Part shown: positions 26,016 through 34,119 of the stretch, piece by piece
Layout: every line of letters starts with the position of its first letter
Position numbering within the stretch: position 1 is the stretch's first letter
Origin: Arthrobacter sp. CAU 1506
GTDB taxonomy: Bacteria; Actinomycetota; Actinomycetes; Actinomycetales; Micrococcaceae
Direction: 5' to 3'
Length of the DNA stretch: 64,000 nucleotides
NCBI RefSeq assembly: GCF_005047635.1
Contig: NZ_SUKC01000016.1
Span: forward strand, 37,109 to 101,108
Position numbers and translations under genes: made by a program
The notes under the pieces: generated by a model
Databases searched by the model: none
Told to the model about the DNA's origin: nothing
What the model saw: the letters and a program-made list of their open reading frames with translations, nothing else

Positions 26016-26208
26016 CTGGCCCCAAGCGCGGCGCGGCTGGCGGAGCTTCGCCTGGTACTTCAAGGGGGTGATGGGCGAGCACGCCTACCAGGACTACCTG
26101 GAACACCACCGGCGGGAACACCCGGGCACGGAACCGATGAGCGAACGCGAATTCTGGCGGGACAAGACGGACCGGCAGGATAACAACCCGCAGGGCCGCT
26201 GCTGCTGA
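25999..26208 (+). CDS. ybdD: YbdD/YjiX-family small protein, CstA partner
   Basis: 69 residues, basic and aromatic-rich (WRSFAWYFKGVMGEHAYQDYLEHHRREHPG...MSEREFWRDKTD), diagnostic of the YbdD/YjiX family (DUF466). In E. coli these small proteins are required for transport by CstA or BtsT. The two candidate ATG codons at 25999 and 26002 lie inside the 3' end of cstA in another frame. The C-terminus ends in two Cys, with no membrane span. The overlap and order copy the usual cstA-ybdD operon. Confidence 0.9.
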   Translation: MMSSINWPQARRGWRSFAWYFKGVMGEHAYQDYLEHHRREHPGTEPMSEREFWRDKTDRQDNNPQGRCC

Positions 26209-26227
26209 CTCGCCAAGAACGACGGCG

Positions 26228-26272
26228 GTGCCCGCACCTGAGCGTTGGCCAGCAACGTTCCGGTGCGGGCAC
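26228..26272 (+). terminator. Terminator-like hairpin after cstA-ybdD
   Basis: An 11-bp outer stem (GTGCCCGCACC 26228-26238 with 26262-26272) and an inner CGTTG/CAACG stem. It starts 20 bp after the ybdD stop. No strong T run follows. Confidence 0.65.
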
Positions 26273-26338
26273 TGTTGCGTCCCGGAACTGCGCCGGATCT
26301 GGTCTGCGCCGGCTGGCTGTCTCTGGCAAGATAAAAAC

Positions 26339-26968
26339 ATGAGCGAAGAGCAGACGCCGCAGCCCGAAGAACCGGTCATCGTCGGCGCACTGTCCGGCCG
26401 GAGCCAGGAAGACGGCGAGCCGCAGCCCGGGGAAGCCGGCACCGACGCTCCGCGGGCCGGCCGCGGCGGCTCAAAACTCGCAGACCTGGTTGACGAACCG
26501 GCCAAGGTGATGCGGATCGGCACCATGGTCCGGCAACTGCTGGAAGAAGTGCGCAGCGCCCCGCTCGATGACGCGGCCCGCACCCGCTTGGCCGAGATCC
26601 ACGAGCGGTCCGTCAAGGAACTTGAGGATGGGCTGGCGCCGGAACTGGTCGAGGAACTCCACCGCATCAACCTGCCGTTCACCGACGACTCCACGCCCTC
26701 GGACGCCGAGCTGCGCATTGCCCAAGCACAGCTGGTCGGCTGGCTTGAAGGCTTGTTCCACGGCATCCAGACCGCAATCGCCGCCCAGCAGGCGATTAAC
26801 CAGCAAATGGCGGCGCGGATGCAGATGCGCCAACTGCCGCCGGGCACGATGATCGCGCCGGGCGTCGTGATCGGCGACGACGGCGAACCCCGCCGCGCGC
26901 CCGGAGCGGAGGGGGAGAACGCCGGCCAAAGCGGCGAACGCCACCTCGGTCCCGGGCAGTACCTCTAG
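26339..26968 (+). CDS. bpa: Bacterial proteasome activator Bpa (PafE)
   Basis: An ATP-independent ring-shaped activator that docks on the 20S proteasome and admits unfolded proteins. It has 209 residues. The core matches the mycobacterial protein almost segment for segment: LVDEPAKVMRIGTMVRQLLEEVR, RSVKELEDGLAPELVEELHRI and PSDAELRIAQAQLVGWLEGLFHGIQT. The C-terminus ends in GQYL, the tail that inserts into proteasome pockets. The N-terminus is acidic and disordered. The ATG at 26339 has no Shine-Dalgarno; CAAGAT lies six bases upstream, suggesting a leaderless start. Four bases separate it from the next gene. Confidence 0.95.
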   Translation: MSEEQTPQPEEPVIVGALSGRSQEDGEPQPGEAGTDAPRAGRGGSKLADLVDEPAKVMRIGTMVRQLLEEVRSAPLDDAARTRLAEIHERSVKELEDGLAPELVEELHRINLPFTDDSTPSDAELRIAQAQLVGWLEGLFHGIQTAIAAQQAINQQMAARMQMRQLPPGTMIAPGVVIGDDGEPRRAPGAEGENAGQSGERHLGPGQYL

Positions 26969-26972
26969 CTCC

Positions 26973-27446
26973 GTGGCGCTCTTCGGCGCTGCCCGGCAGG
27001 CCCGCCGGGACGACAAGGACCTCGGCAAAGGCATCTGGCGCCGTGCCCATGACCGTTTCCGCCGCGCCCTCGAGCGCTACCACCAGATCCTCGAGGGAGT
27101 GCAGGACGACGCTCTCTACGGCGAGCTGCTGCCGATCGCCAACCAAATGGCCGGGCTGCTGCCCCGGGTGCGCAACTGCTGTGTGGCAGCGCAGTCCATG
27201 CATCCAACCGACGGGTTGGACATCCCGGGCGGCCCCTTGGCCGAAGTCCACCGGAGCCTGTCCAGAGCCGGCAACTCGCTGGCCGCCACTGCGCAGGCGG
27301 CAGCCATGGCCAGGCTCGGCGGCGCGCAGGGCTATGACGTCGGGGCCGAAAACGTGCGCCGCCACGCCGCCGTCGTCCTGACGGACCTGGCCGAAGCCGA
27401 GCGGCTGCTGGCCAGCCAGGAGCGCGGAGGCGCAGGGCAGCGCTAG
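26973..27446 (+). CDS. Conserved hypothetical protein next to bpa
   Basis: 157 residues, basic and mainly helical, with no signal peptide or membrane span. An N-terminal Arg/Lys-rich stretch (ARQARRDDKDLGKGIWRRAHDRFRRALERYHQIL) is followed by amphipathic helices and an Ala-rich C-terminus (LTDLAEAERLLASQE). The GTG at 26973 begins four bases after the bpa stop, so the two are co-transcribed. I do not recognise the family. Its constant reading frame and high third-position GC show it is a real gene. A role with Bpa or the proteasome is contextual inference only. Confidence 0.78.
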   Translation: MALFGAARQARRDDKDLGKGIWRRAHDRFRRALERYHQILEGVQDDALYGELLPIANQMAGLLPRVRNCCVAAQSMHPTDGLDIPGGPLAEVHRSLSRAGNSLAATAQAAAMARLGGAQGYDVGAENVRRHAAVVLTDLAEAERLLASQERGGAGQR

Positions 27447-27542
27447 CCAGCTTCAGCCCATCACCACCATGGCCTGTGAGGTCCGGACGTGCCATTATGT
27501 TGGCAATCAGGTGCCAGTGTGGACGGCCCGGTTCCGGGCGGA

Positions 27543-30254
27543 ATGGACGCGCTCATGACCTACATCAACAATCTCGACGATGTGGGAGAAGGGGATCTTG
27601 CCGCGGTCGGCGGCAAGGGCGTGGGCCTGGGCGGCCTTCGTCGGGCCGGCGTTCCGGTGCCTGACGGATTTGTGTTGACCACCGAGGCCTACACGGCTTT
27701 TGTGGACGCCAACCACCTGGCGGCGCGCATCCGGGAACTGGCCATGCTGGGACCGCAGGCGGCGATGCCGGACTACCAGCAGGCCTCGGAACGGATCCGT
27801 ACCCTGTTCACCGGCGGGACCATGCCGGCGGAGGTCGCCGCAGAACTCGACGCCGCCTACCGGAGTCTCGGTGACGGGGGCCCGACGGTGGCAGTGCGTT
27901 CCTCCGCTACCGCCGAGGACCTCGCTACCGCCAGCTTTGCCGGCCAACAGGACAGCTACCTGAATGTGCATGGGGCGGAGGCCTTGGCCGCGGCCGTGAC
28001 CGGCTGCTGGGCTTCGCTCTGGACCGCCCGGGCCATGTCCTACCGGGCGCGCGAAGGCATCGGGCCTGAATCGGTGCGGCTGGCGGTGGTGGTCCAGCGG
28101 ATGGTCAGCGCAGACGCAGCCGGGGTGATGTTTACCGCCAATCCGGCCAACGGACGCCGCGACCAGATCGTGGTCAGCGCAGCCTGGGGGCTGGGTGAAT
28201 CCGTGGTCAGCGGAACGGTCACCCCGGACAACATCGTCGTCGACGCGGAGTCGGGCCACGTGCTCTCGCGTCGGACGGCGGACAAGGACACCATGACCGT
28301 CTACGCGGAGCAGGGCACCCGGGAGCAACCGGTGCCGCCGGAGCGCCGCCGCCAGCCGGTACTGGACGATCGGGACGCGGCGGCACTGGCCGGTTACGGA
28401 GCACAGATTGGGGAGCACTTCGCGGCGCCGCAGGACATCGAGTGGGCACGAACCGGTGACGGGTTCTTCTTCCTGCAGTCTCGGCCCATCACGGCGCTGC
28501 CTGAGCCGGCGGCCGAACCTCCGGATAGCTGGGCTGTGCCCTACCGGAACGGGCTCTACTTCCGCGCCAGCATCGTGGAACAGTTGCCGGACCCGCTCTC
28601 GCCGCTGTTCGCCGACATGATTGACGGCTCGGTGTCCCGGTCGCTGAGCGCGCTGATGGCCGAGGTCTTGGGAAGCAACACCATACGGGAGACCGACGTA
28701 GGACTGACCACCGTCAACGGCTACGCCTACTATTTCTACCGGAACTGGGCGATGGTCCGGTTGATGGCCAGGACGCTGCCCGCCGTCGGAGCACTGGTCC
28801 GCGGCAAGGAACATCTGGGCATTACCGGGTGGCGGGAATTCTCCCACCCGCGCTACGAGCGGGTGGTGGCGGACTGGTCAGCGAAGCCGATACCGGAGCT
28901 CTCCGGCGAGGAACTGCTACAGGGCGTGCAGTCGCTGCTGGATGCCTGCACCGTCTACTACACGGCGGTACAGTCCGTGATCCCGACCGCCGCGACCAGT
29001 GAACTCTCCTTCCGGGCGTTTTACAGCAAGGTTGTCCGCCGCAAGGAAGATCCCCCTGCAGTGACTTTCCTGCTGGGCTTCGACAGCGAACCTATCCGGG
29101 CCGAGAAGTCCCTCTACGACCTCGCGTCCTGGGCCCGCGGTGTGCCGGGGCTGGCCCCGGAACTCCTCGGTGCACCGGCAACGGCGCTGGCCGACGCGCA
29201 GCGCTCCGGGTCCCCTCCTGCCGGGTTCGATGATGCACTGTGGCGGCAATGGCAGCCACGGTTCCAAGCCCACCTCGACCGGTTCGGCCATGCGGTCTAC
29301 AACCTCGACTTCGTTCATCCGGTGCCGGCCGACGATCCTTCGCCGCTGCTGGAAACGGTAAAGTTTTACCTGCGCGGACAGGGCCAGGACCCGTATGAGC
29401 GGCAGCGAATGTCGGCCGCCCGCAGGGAGGACCACACCAGCCGCATTGCCGCCCGGCTGGGACGGACCCGCCGGGCCGCCGCCTTCTTCCGGCTGCTGCG
29501 CTGGGCGCAGAAGGCCGCACCCATCCGCGAGGACGCCTTGGCCGACGTCGGTCTGGCCTGGCCGCTGATCCGGCGGATGCTGCTGGAGTTAGGACAACGG
29601 CTGGCCGTCGCGGCAGTGATTGCAGAGCCCGCCGACGTGTTCTGGCTGCGTCATCGGGAACTGGTTAGCGCCGTCGACTTCGGCCTCGCCGCACCGCGGA
29701 CCCGGGAAGTTCGGGAAGACCAGGGCGTTCCGGAGCCTCCCGGCACGTCTCCGGTGGCCATTACCGGAGCGGACCGCCCGGTCCGGGCCGACGCCGTCGA
29801 GAAGCGCAAGATGTTGTGGCGTGGGCAGCTCAAGGCAGCCGCCCCGCAAATGCTGCCGGAGAGCAGGCTGATGGACCGGGCCTTCGGGTCAATGATGCCC
29901 GCACGTACCCAGCAGGCCGGCGGCACCATCAAAGGAATTGGAGCCAGTCCCGGCCGGGTCAGCGCCTCCGCACAGGTCCTCGAGGGGCCGGAGGACTTCG
30001 CCCGGATGACGCCCGGAGACGTCCTGGTTGCCCGCATCACCACGCCCGCCTGGACGCCGCTGTTCGCGATGGCCTCGGCCGTGGTCACCGATGTCGGCGG
30101 CCCCTTGAGCCACAGCTCCATCGTGGCGCGGGAATACGGCATTCCCGCAGTGCTTGGCACGGGCGTGGCCACCCAACGCATCGCCAGCGGCGAGCAGATC
30201 CACGTCGACGGTGATGCCGGCACCGTCACGATCGAGCACCCGGCCGCTACCTAG
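27543..30254 (+). CDS. PEP-synthase-like phosphotransferase with rifampicin phosphotransferase (RPH) domain order
   Basis: 903 residues. An ATP-binding PPDK_N domain (VGGKGVGLGGLRRAGVPVPDGF, SSATAEDLATASFAGQQ, AAGVMFTANP, DIEWA...FLQSRPIT) covers about 1-325. A large middle domain follows, and the swivelling phosphohistidine domain is at the C-terminus (GGPLSHSSIVAREYGIPAVLGTG, His about 857). True PEP synthase has the His domain in the middle and a PEP-binding barrel last; that barrel is missing here. This order is that of RPH, which phosphorylates rifampicin using ATP. The ATG at 27543 is chosen, though 27555 is possible. It converges with the arginase-like gene 11 bases away. Substrate unproven. 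Confidence 0.85.
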   Translation: MDALMTYINNLDDVGEGDLAAVGGKGVGLGGLRRAGVPVPDGFVLTTEAYTAFVDANHLAARIRELAMLGPQAAMPDYQQASERIRTLFTGGTMPAEVAAELDAAYRSLGDGGPTVAVRSSATAEDLATASFAGQQDSYLNVHGAEALAAAVTGCWASLWTARAMSYRAREGIGPESVRLAVVVQRMVSADAAGVMFTANPANGRRDQIVVSAAWGLGESVVSGTVTPDNIVVDAESGHVLSRRTADKDTMTVYAEQGTREQPVPPERRRQPVLDDRDAAALAGYGAQIGEHFAAPQDIEWARTGDGFFFLQSRPITALPEPAAEPPDSWAVPYRNGLYFRASIVEQLPDPLSPLFADMIDGSVSRSLSALMAEVLGSNTIRETDVGLTTVNGYAYYFYRNWAMVRLMARTLPAVGALVRGKEHLGITGWREFSHPRYERVVADWSAKPIPELSGEELLQGVQSLLDACTVYYTAVQSVIPTAATSELSFRAFYSKVVRRKEDPPAVTFLLGFDSEPIRAEKSLYDLASWARGVPGLAPELLGAPATALADAQRSGSPPAGFDDALWRQWQPRFQAHLDRFGHAVYNLDFVHPVPADDPSPLLETVKFYLRGQGQDPYERQRMSAARREDHTSRIAARLGRTRRAAAFFRLLRWAQKAAPIREDALADVGLAWPLIRRMLLELGQRLAVAAVIAEPADVFWLRHRELVSAVDFGLAAPRTREVREDQGVPEPPGTSPVAITGADRPVRADAVEKRKMLWRGQLKAAAPQMLPESRLMDRAFGSMMPARTQQAGGTIKGIGASPGRVSASAQVLEGPEDFARMTPGDVLVARITTPAWTPLFAMASAVVTDVGGPLSHSSIVAREYGIPAVLGTGVATQRIASGEQIHVDGDAGTVTIEHPAAT

Positions 30255-30265
30255 GCCCTGCCGCT

Positions 30266-31090
30266 CTAGCGGTGCAGTTCCACCGGCTGCTGCAGGTGCT
30301 GGAAGGTCTCCACGATGAGCTCGACGCTCAGCGCTTCAGGAACGTCCGGGTCGCCGGCCTCGAACTCGGCCAGCTCGACGCCGCGGATGCTCTCACTGGG
30401 CAGCGCCGCGAAGATCGCCGCGACCTGGCGGGGCAGCAGTCCGGAAGGAATCTTGTAGGCGGCGGGAATGTAGCCGGGCTCGAGCACATCCCAGTCCACA
30501 TGGATCCAGACGGGGCGGCCGGCCACCAGCTCCTGCACGGCCTCGGGGGAGGCATCTTCCGGTGACAGGATGGTGACCCCGGCATGCTGGAGCAGGTCCA
30601 TCTCGGCGGCGTCGATGTCTCGTGCGCCGACCAGGATCACGTTCTCGGGATCCACGGTGCCGCCATGGCCGCTGTCCCACAGGCCGCAGGCGCCGGCCAG
30701 TGCCATCCCGCCCAGGTAGCCGGACTCGGTGGTGTCCGGGGTGTTGAAGTCCCCATGGGCATCGATCCACAGGACCGCCGCGTCGGGGTACCTTTCCGCT
30801 GCCACCGGCAGGGTGGCCAGGCTGGCCGCACAGGTGTTGGTGACCAACAGCGGGACCTCATGGGCGTCCAAGGCCGAGCCGACGGCGGCGGCGAGTCCGC
30901 GCAGGGTGTCCGCGGCCTGGTCAAGGGCCGGCCGCCAGTCGTCCTGGGCCGCCGGCGAGGGCTGACCCACAACGGTCGGCTCGATCGACAGGTGCTCGGC
31001 CAAGGCGTGTCCGGCCTTCCGCGCCCCAACGAGGGCGCCGTCGGTACGATCGGCGACCCTGCCTTGATTGATGATCACGCGGTAGTCCAA
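30266..31090 (-). CDS. Arginase/agmatinase-family protein with altered metal site
   Basis: A ureohydrolase-fold protein of 274 residues. The metal motifs DAHGDFN (Asp110, His112, Asp114) and HVDWDVLEPG (Asp199, Asp201) are present, with a C-terminal GVELAEFEAGDPD. The usual first motif GGDHS is replaced by TNTCAAS (84-90), leaving a Cys near the position of a metal-binding His. Related arginase-like proteins with a Cys there exist, so this may define a subfamily, not an inactive enzyme. The start is TTG at 31090 with AAGGA at a good distance. It would hydrolyse a guanidino compound. Arginase, agmatinase and formimidoylglutamase cannot be told apart here. Confidence 0.85.
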   Translation of the reverse strand: MDYRVIINQGRVADRTDGALVGARKAGHALAEHLSIEPTVVGQPSPAAQDDWRPALDQAADTLRGLAAAVGSALDAHEVPLLVTNTCAASLATLPVAAERYPDAAVLWIDAHGDFNTPDTTESGYLGGMALAGACGLWDSGHGGTVDPENVILVGARDIDAAEMDLLQHAGVTILSPEDASPEAVQELVAGRPVWIHVDWDVLEPGYIPAAYKIPSGLLPRQVAAIFAALPSESIRGVELAEFEAGDPDVPEALSVELIVETFQHLQQPVELHR

Positions 31091-31195
31091 GATTGTCCTT
31101 CTTTCTCAACACGGCTTCAGGGCCGGCTAGGCAGCGCGGGCTTCTCCATTCTTCCTGAAGCTGTGACGGCCACCGAAACGCGAACGCCTCGGGGC

Positions 31196-31816
31196 CTAAC
31201 CTCGCTCCCCGGCGGACGGGGCGTGCGTTCGTCGCATCTCTTGGGCCAGGGCAGGGTTGTGATGCTCCAGCTGGGCGATCACGTTCTGCACCACGCCGGG
31301 CTGCTTGTTCTGGCTGAGCTTCGCCCTCGCATCGAATCGTTCCACGAGCATCCGCAGCCCCACCGTTCCCTTGGCGGTGCGGCGGGTTCGCTCTTCGTCC
31401 TCGCTGAGGTGCCGGCCTTCCGGGTGGTGCTGCTCAAAGTGGTCGGTGAGGCGAGTGAGCATGTCGTAGTTTTCGTCGTCGCTGAGGATTTCCGGCGTTC
31501 CGTACAAGTGCGCGGTGACGTGGTTCCACGTGGGAATCAGATCGCCCGGCGCATACCAGCTGGGCGAAACGTAGTCATGCGGACCCTGGATGATGACGAG
31601 GAATTCGTGGCTGCCAAGCTCGTGCAAAGCGTCGTCGGGGCGGCCAAAGTGGCTGACGATGGTGATCTCGTCCCGGTCTTCCTCGAGCAACACGGGGTAG
31701 TGGGAGGCAACCAGGCCGTTGCTTGTCGCGGAGACGAAGGTGGCCCAAGGGTTGTTCCGGATCAGCCGCTTGACCTCGTTCGGATCGGTCATCAGGTAGA
31801 CAGGGGCGTGCCGCAT
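31196..31816 (-). CDS. PaiB-like FMN-binding protein
   Basis: 206 residues of the FMN_bind_2/PaiB family, a split-barrel flavin-binding fold named for a Bacillus negative regulator of sporulation and protease genes. Family stretches are NNPWATFVSATSNGLVASHYPVLL, VSHFGRPDD, QGPHDYVSPSWY and PTWNHVTAHLYG. The C-terminus KGTVGLRMLVERFDARAKLSQNKQPG is also typical. No DNA-binding helix-turn-helix is visible, so regulation may be indirect. It starts 12 bases after the VOC gene on the same strand, so the two probably form an operon. Confidence 0.9.
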   Translation of the reverse strand: MRHAPVYLMTDPNEVKRLIRNNPWATFVSATSNGLVASHYPVLLEEDRDEITIVSHFGRPDDALHELGSHEFLVIIQGPHDYVSPSWYAPGDLIPTWNHVTAHLYGTPEILSDDENYDMLTRLTDHFEQHHPEGRHLSEDEERTRRTAKGTVGLRMLVERFDARAKLSQNKQPGVVQNVIAQLEHHNPALAQEMRRTHAPSAGERG

Positions 31817-31828
31817 CAGGGAGTTTCC

Positions 31829-32209
31829 TTACAACCGGTGGCCGAAGCGCAGGAGATTGCCATCAGGATCAATATGCGCGCCTTCACGGATTCCGTAATC
31901 GGTATCAGAGGGTTCGACGTTCATGCCTCCTGGCGCGGTGGACCAGCGTCGCCAAACGGTGTCCGCGTTGCTGACATCTACATAGGCACAGCCCGCAGTA
32001 GTGTGCGGGTCATGTTCAGGATTGCGCGATACATGCAGTTCGACTGGCCCCAACGCCGCAAATCCGTAGTCCTCGTCATGGGCTTCGACATCGAACCCGA
32101 GACTGCGATAGTGCTCCAGCCATTGCCCCACGTTGGCAGTCGAGAACACAGGCGCGACGGATCGCAGGACTACCGGCTCCTCATCGGCGGCCGTATGGGT
32201 TGCCTTCAT
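31829..32209 (-). CDS. VOC (glyoxalase/bleomycin-resistance) family protein
   Basis: 126 residues with the paired beta-alpha-beta-beta-beta layout of vicinal-oxygen-chelate proteins (APVFSTANVGQWLEHYRSLGF, FAALGPVELHVSRN, GCAYVDVSNADTVWRRW, HIDPDGNLLRFG). Related proteins bind bleomycin-type drugs without catalysis or act as small lyases. The open frame continues upstream through tRNA-Thr, but that part is a tRNA shadow. The ATG at 32209 begins just before the family core, with AGGGA almost abutting it, so the exact start is uncertain. Probable two-gene operon with paiB. Confidence 0.85.
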   Translation of the reverse strand: MKATHTAADEEPVVLRSVAPVFSTANVGQWLEHYRSLGFDVEAHDEDYGFAALGPVELHVSRNPEHDPHTTAGCAYVDVSNADTVWRRWSTAPGGMNVEPSDTDYGIREGAHIDPDGNLLRFGHRL

Positions 32210-32311
32210 TCCCTGATGCTCGTTGAGACGAACACAAGGCGTCAAGTAAGCCGCGTCGCACGTCGCCTTCGGGCATTGCATCCACCAGCAGCTCGTGCCG
32301 GCAGATAGAGG

Positions 32312-32345
32312 AAACCCCGCCACATCGGTGATGTGACGGGGTTTT
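32312..32345 (-). terminator. Terminator downstream of tRNA-Thr
   Basis: Stem 32312-32326 with 32330-32344 and one internal mismatch, loop of 3 nt, then a short T run on the minus strand. It starts 8 bases beyond the tRNA 3' end. Confidence 0.75.
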
Positions 32346-32352
32346 CGATGGG

Positions 32353-32425
32353 AGCCCCCTGCCAGAATCGAACTGGCGACCTTTTCATTACGAGTGAAAC
32401 GCTCTACCGACTGAGCTAAGGAGGC
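32353..32425 (-). tRNA. tRNA-Thr (anticodon CGU)
   Basis: 73 nt on the minus strand. The acceptor pairs GCCTCCT with AGGGGGC (one G-T pair), with a U discriminator. The anticodon arm TTTCA-CTCGTAA-TGAAA gives CGT (codon ACG). The D arm TTAGCTCAGTCGGTAGAGC and T arm CCAGTTCGATTCTGG are standard. CCA is not encoded. Confidence 0.96.
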
Positions 32426-32482
32426 GGGACGCCGCACCGTTGCCGGGCTGAATCCACGAAGAACAACTATATGGGAGCCGTG

Positions 32483-32510
32483 GCGGGCCGGTCAAAACGG
32501 ACCGGCCCGC
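32483..32510 (-). terminator. Hairpin after the TAP-type hydrolase
   Basis: An 11-bp GC-rich stem (32483-32493 with 32500-32510) and a 6-nt loop, 6 bases beyond the hydrolase stop on the minus strand. No clear T run, but the position fits a terminator. Confidence 0.6.
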
Positions 32511-32516
32511 GGTGGC

Positions 32517-34073
32517 CTAGGAACAGACCTTGCCTTCGGCAGGCATGGTGCCGTCGGCGAAGTAGCTGTCCACAGCGTCGCGGATGCAGGTGTTCCCGCG
32601 CCCGTACGCCGTGTGTCCCTCGCCCTCGTAGGTCAGCAGCGTGGCTGACTGCAGCTCCGCGGCCATGGATTCGGCCCACTCATAGGGAGTGGCCGGATCC
32701 CCGGTGGTACCGACCACCAGGATGGGGGCGGCGCCCTCGGCATGGATCGGGGCGCGTTCACCCGTTGGTTCGTACGGCCAGTCCCTGCAGTTCGCCCCGC
32801 CGAAGGCCAGGTAACGGCCAATGGTGGGGGAGGCCTGCTCCAGTTCCTTGGCGTCCTGGCGCATGCCGGCCAGATCGCTCACCATCGGGTAGTCCAGGCA
32901 GTTGATCGCGGTGAACGCGTCCGTGGTGTTGTTGGTGTAGTGGCCGTCCTGATCGCGACCGGCGCCGGCGTCAGCCAGCAACAGCATGCTGCTGGGGTCG
33001 CCCCGGAACGCGGTGGTCAGGGCCTGGGTCAGGACCGGCCAGCTAGCGTCGTCGTACAGCGGGACCAGCAGGCCGGAGACGAAGGTGCCGACGGGCACCA
33101 GGCGTCCGTCGGGCGCGGTGAGCGGGCTCTCTTCAACGGAGCGGATCAGATCCCGCAATTGCTCAACGGCGTTGTCCACGCTGCCACTCATCGGGCAGCC
33201 GTCGTTGTCCAGGCAGTACGCCGCGTAGGCGTGGATGGCGTCCTCGAAAGCGGCTGCCTGGCCCAGCGTGACCTGCTCGTTGCTCAGCGCGGGATCCAGC
33301 GCGCCGTCGAGCACCATCCGTCCCGTCCGTTCCGGGAAGAGCCCGGCATAGGTGGCCCCCAGGAAGGTGCCGTAGGAGAAACCGAGGTAATTGAGCTTTT
33401 CATCGCCGACCACTGCGCGGAGGATGTCCATGTCCTTGGCGGCACTGACCGTATCCACATGACCCAGCACCGGTCCGGTTTTCTCGGCGCACTGGGCCGC
33501 GAGCTTGGCGGCGTCGTCGATGGCCCGCTCGATGTCCGCGTCCGAATCGCGGTTGTAATCCGTCTGCCGGGCCTCGTCCCGTTCGGCGTCGGTCTGGCAG
33601 GTCACCGGCGCGGAGCGCTGTACGCCGCGCGGGTCGAAGCCCACCAGGTCGTATTCGCTGCGGAGCCGCTCGGAGAACATCGTCTGCAGGCCGTCCCGCA
33701 GCAGGTCGTAGCCGGAGGCTCCGGGACCGCCCGGGTTGACCAGGATGGACCCCTGGGCCGAGCCGCCGGCGTCGCTGCGGATCGCCGCGATCTTGATTTT
33801 GTCGCCGCCAACATCCGCGTAGTCCAGCGGCACCTCGATCTCGGCGCACTCCAGGCCGTTCTCACACGGCTTCCAATCGACGTCCTGGGTGTAGAACGGC
33901 ATCAGCTCTTCGGCTACACCGTTGGTCACCTTGGCCGGGTCGGCCGGCTCACGCGGCTGTTCGGGCGCGATGACCGAACAGCCCGTGCCCAGCAGAAGGA
34001 CGACGGCGGCCAGCACCGCCGCGGCGGAATGGCGCAGCTTTGTTGCGGGGTGCCTGTGGCTGGTGCTGGGCAT
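32517..34073 (-). CDS. Lipoprotein alpha/beta hydrolase with TAP-like C-terminus
   Basis: A 518-residue exported hydrolase like Streptomyces tripeptidyl aminopeptidases (SlpD/SlpE, CaeA type). The signal peptide ends in the lipobox LLGTGC (Cys32), so it is anchored to the outer face of the membrane. The oxyanion segment VNPGGPGASG is at 111-120, the nucleophile is Ser232 in GFSYGT, and the acid and His are in GTTGDPATP and GEGHTAYG. A Cys-containing TAP-like C-terminal domain ends in KVCS. It would release peptides or hydrolyse small esters outside the cell. The ATG at 34073 has an AGGAG site about nine bases upstream. It lies downstream of holB with its own leader. Confidence 0.92.
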   Translation of the reverse strand: MPSTSHRHPATKLRHSAAAVLAAVVLLLGTGCSVIAPEQPREPADPAKVTNGVAEELMPFYTQDVDWKPCENGLECAEIEVPLDYADVGGDKIKIAAIRSDAGGSAQGSILVNPGGPGASGYDLLRDGLQTMFSERLRSEYDLVGFDPRGVQRSAPVTCQTDAERDEARQTDYNRDSDADIERAIDDAAKLAAQCAEKTGPVLGHVDTVSAAKDMDILRAVVGDEKLNYLGFSYGTFLGATYAGLFPERTGRMVLDGALDPALSNEQVTLGQAAAFEDAIHAYAAYCLDNDGCPMSGSVDNAVEQLRDLIRSVEESPLTAPDGRLVPVGTFVSGLLVPLYDDASWPVLTQALTTAFRGDPSSMLLLADAGAGRDQDGHYTNNTTDAFTAINCLDYPMVSDLAGMRQDAKELEQASPTIGRYLAFGGANCRDWPYEPTGERAPIHAEGAAPILVVGTTGDPATPYEWAESMAAELQSATLLTYEGEGHTAYGRGNTCIRDAVDSYFADGTMPAEGKVCS

Positions 34074-34119
34074 GCGGGCGGCTCCTGGTTAGTGCTGCGG
34101 GCGAACTCCGAGTGGAGAC

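Noticed and set aside
27543..30254. Annotation as phosphoenolpyruvate synthase (PpsA)
   Set aside because: Domain order and the missing PEP-binding barrel argue against it.
32210..32437. N-terminal extension of the VOC gene through tRNA-Thr
   Set aside because: Its translation (AQSVERFTRNEKVASSILAGGS) is the usual artefact of reading a tRNA; the family core begins at 32209.
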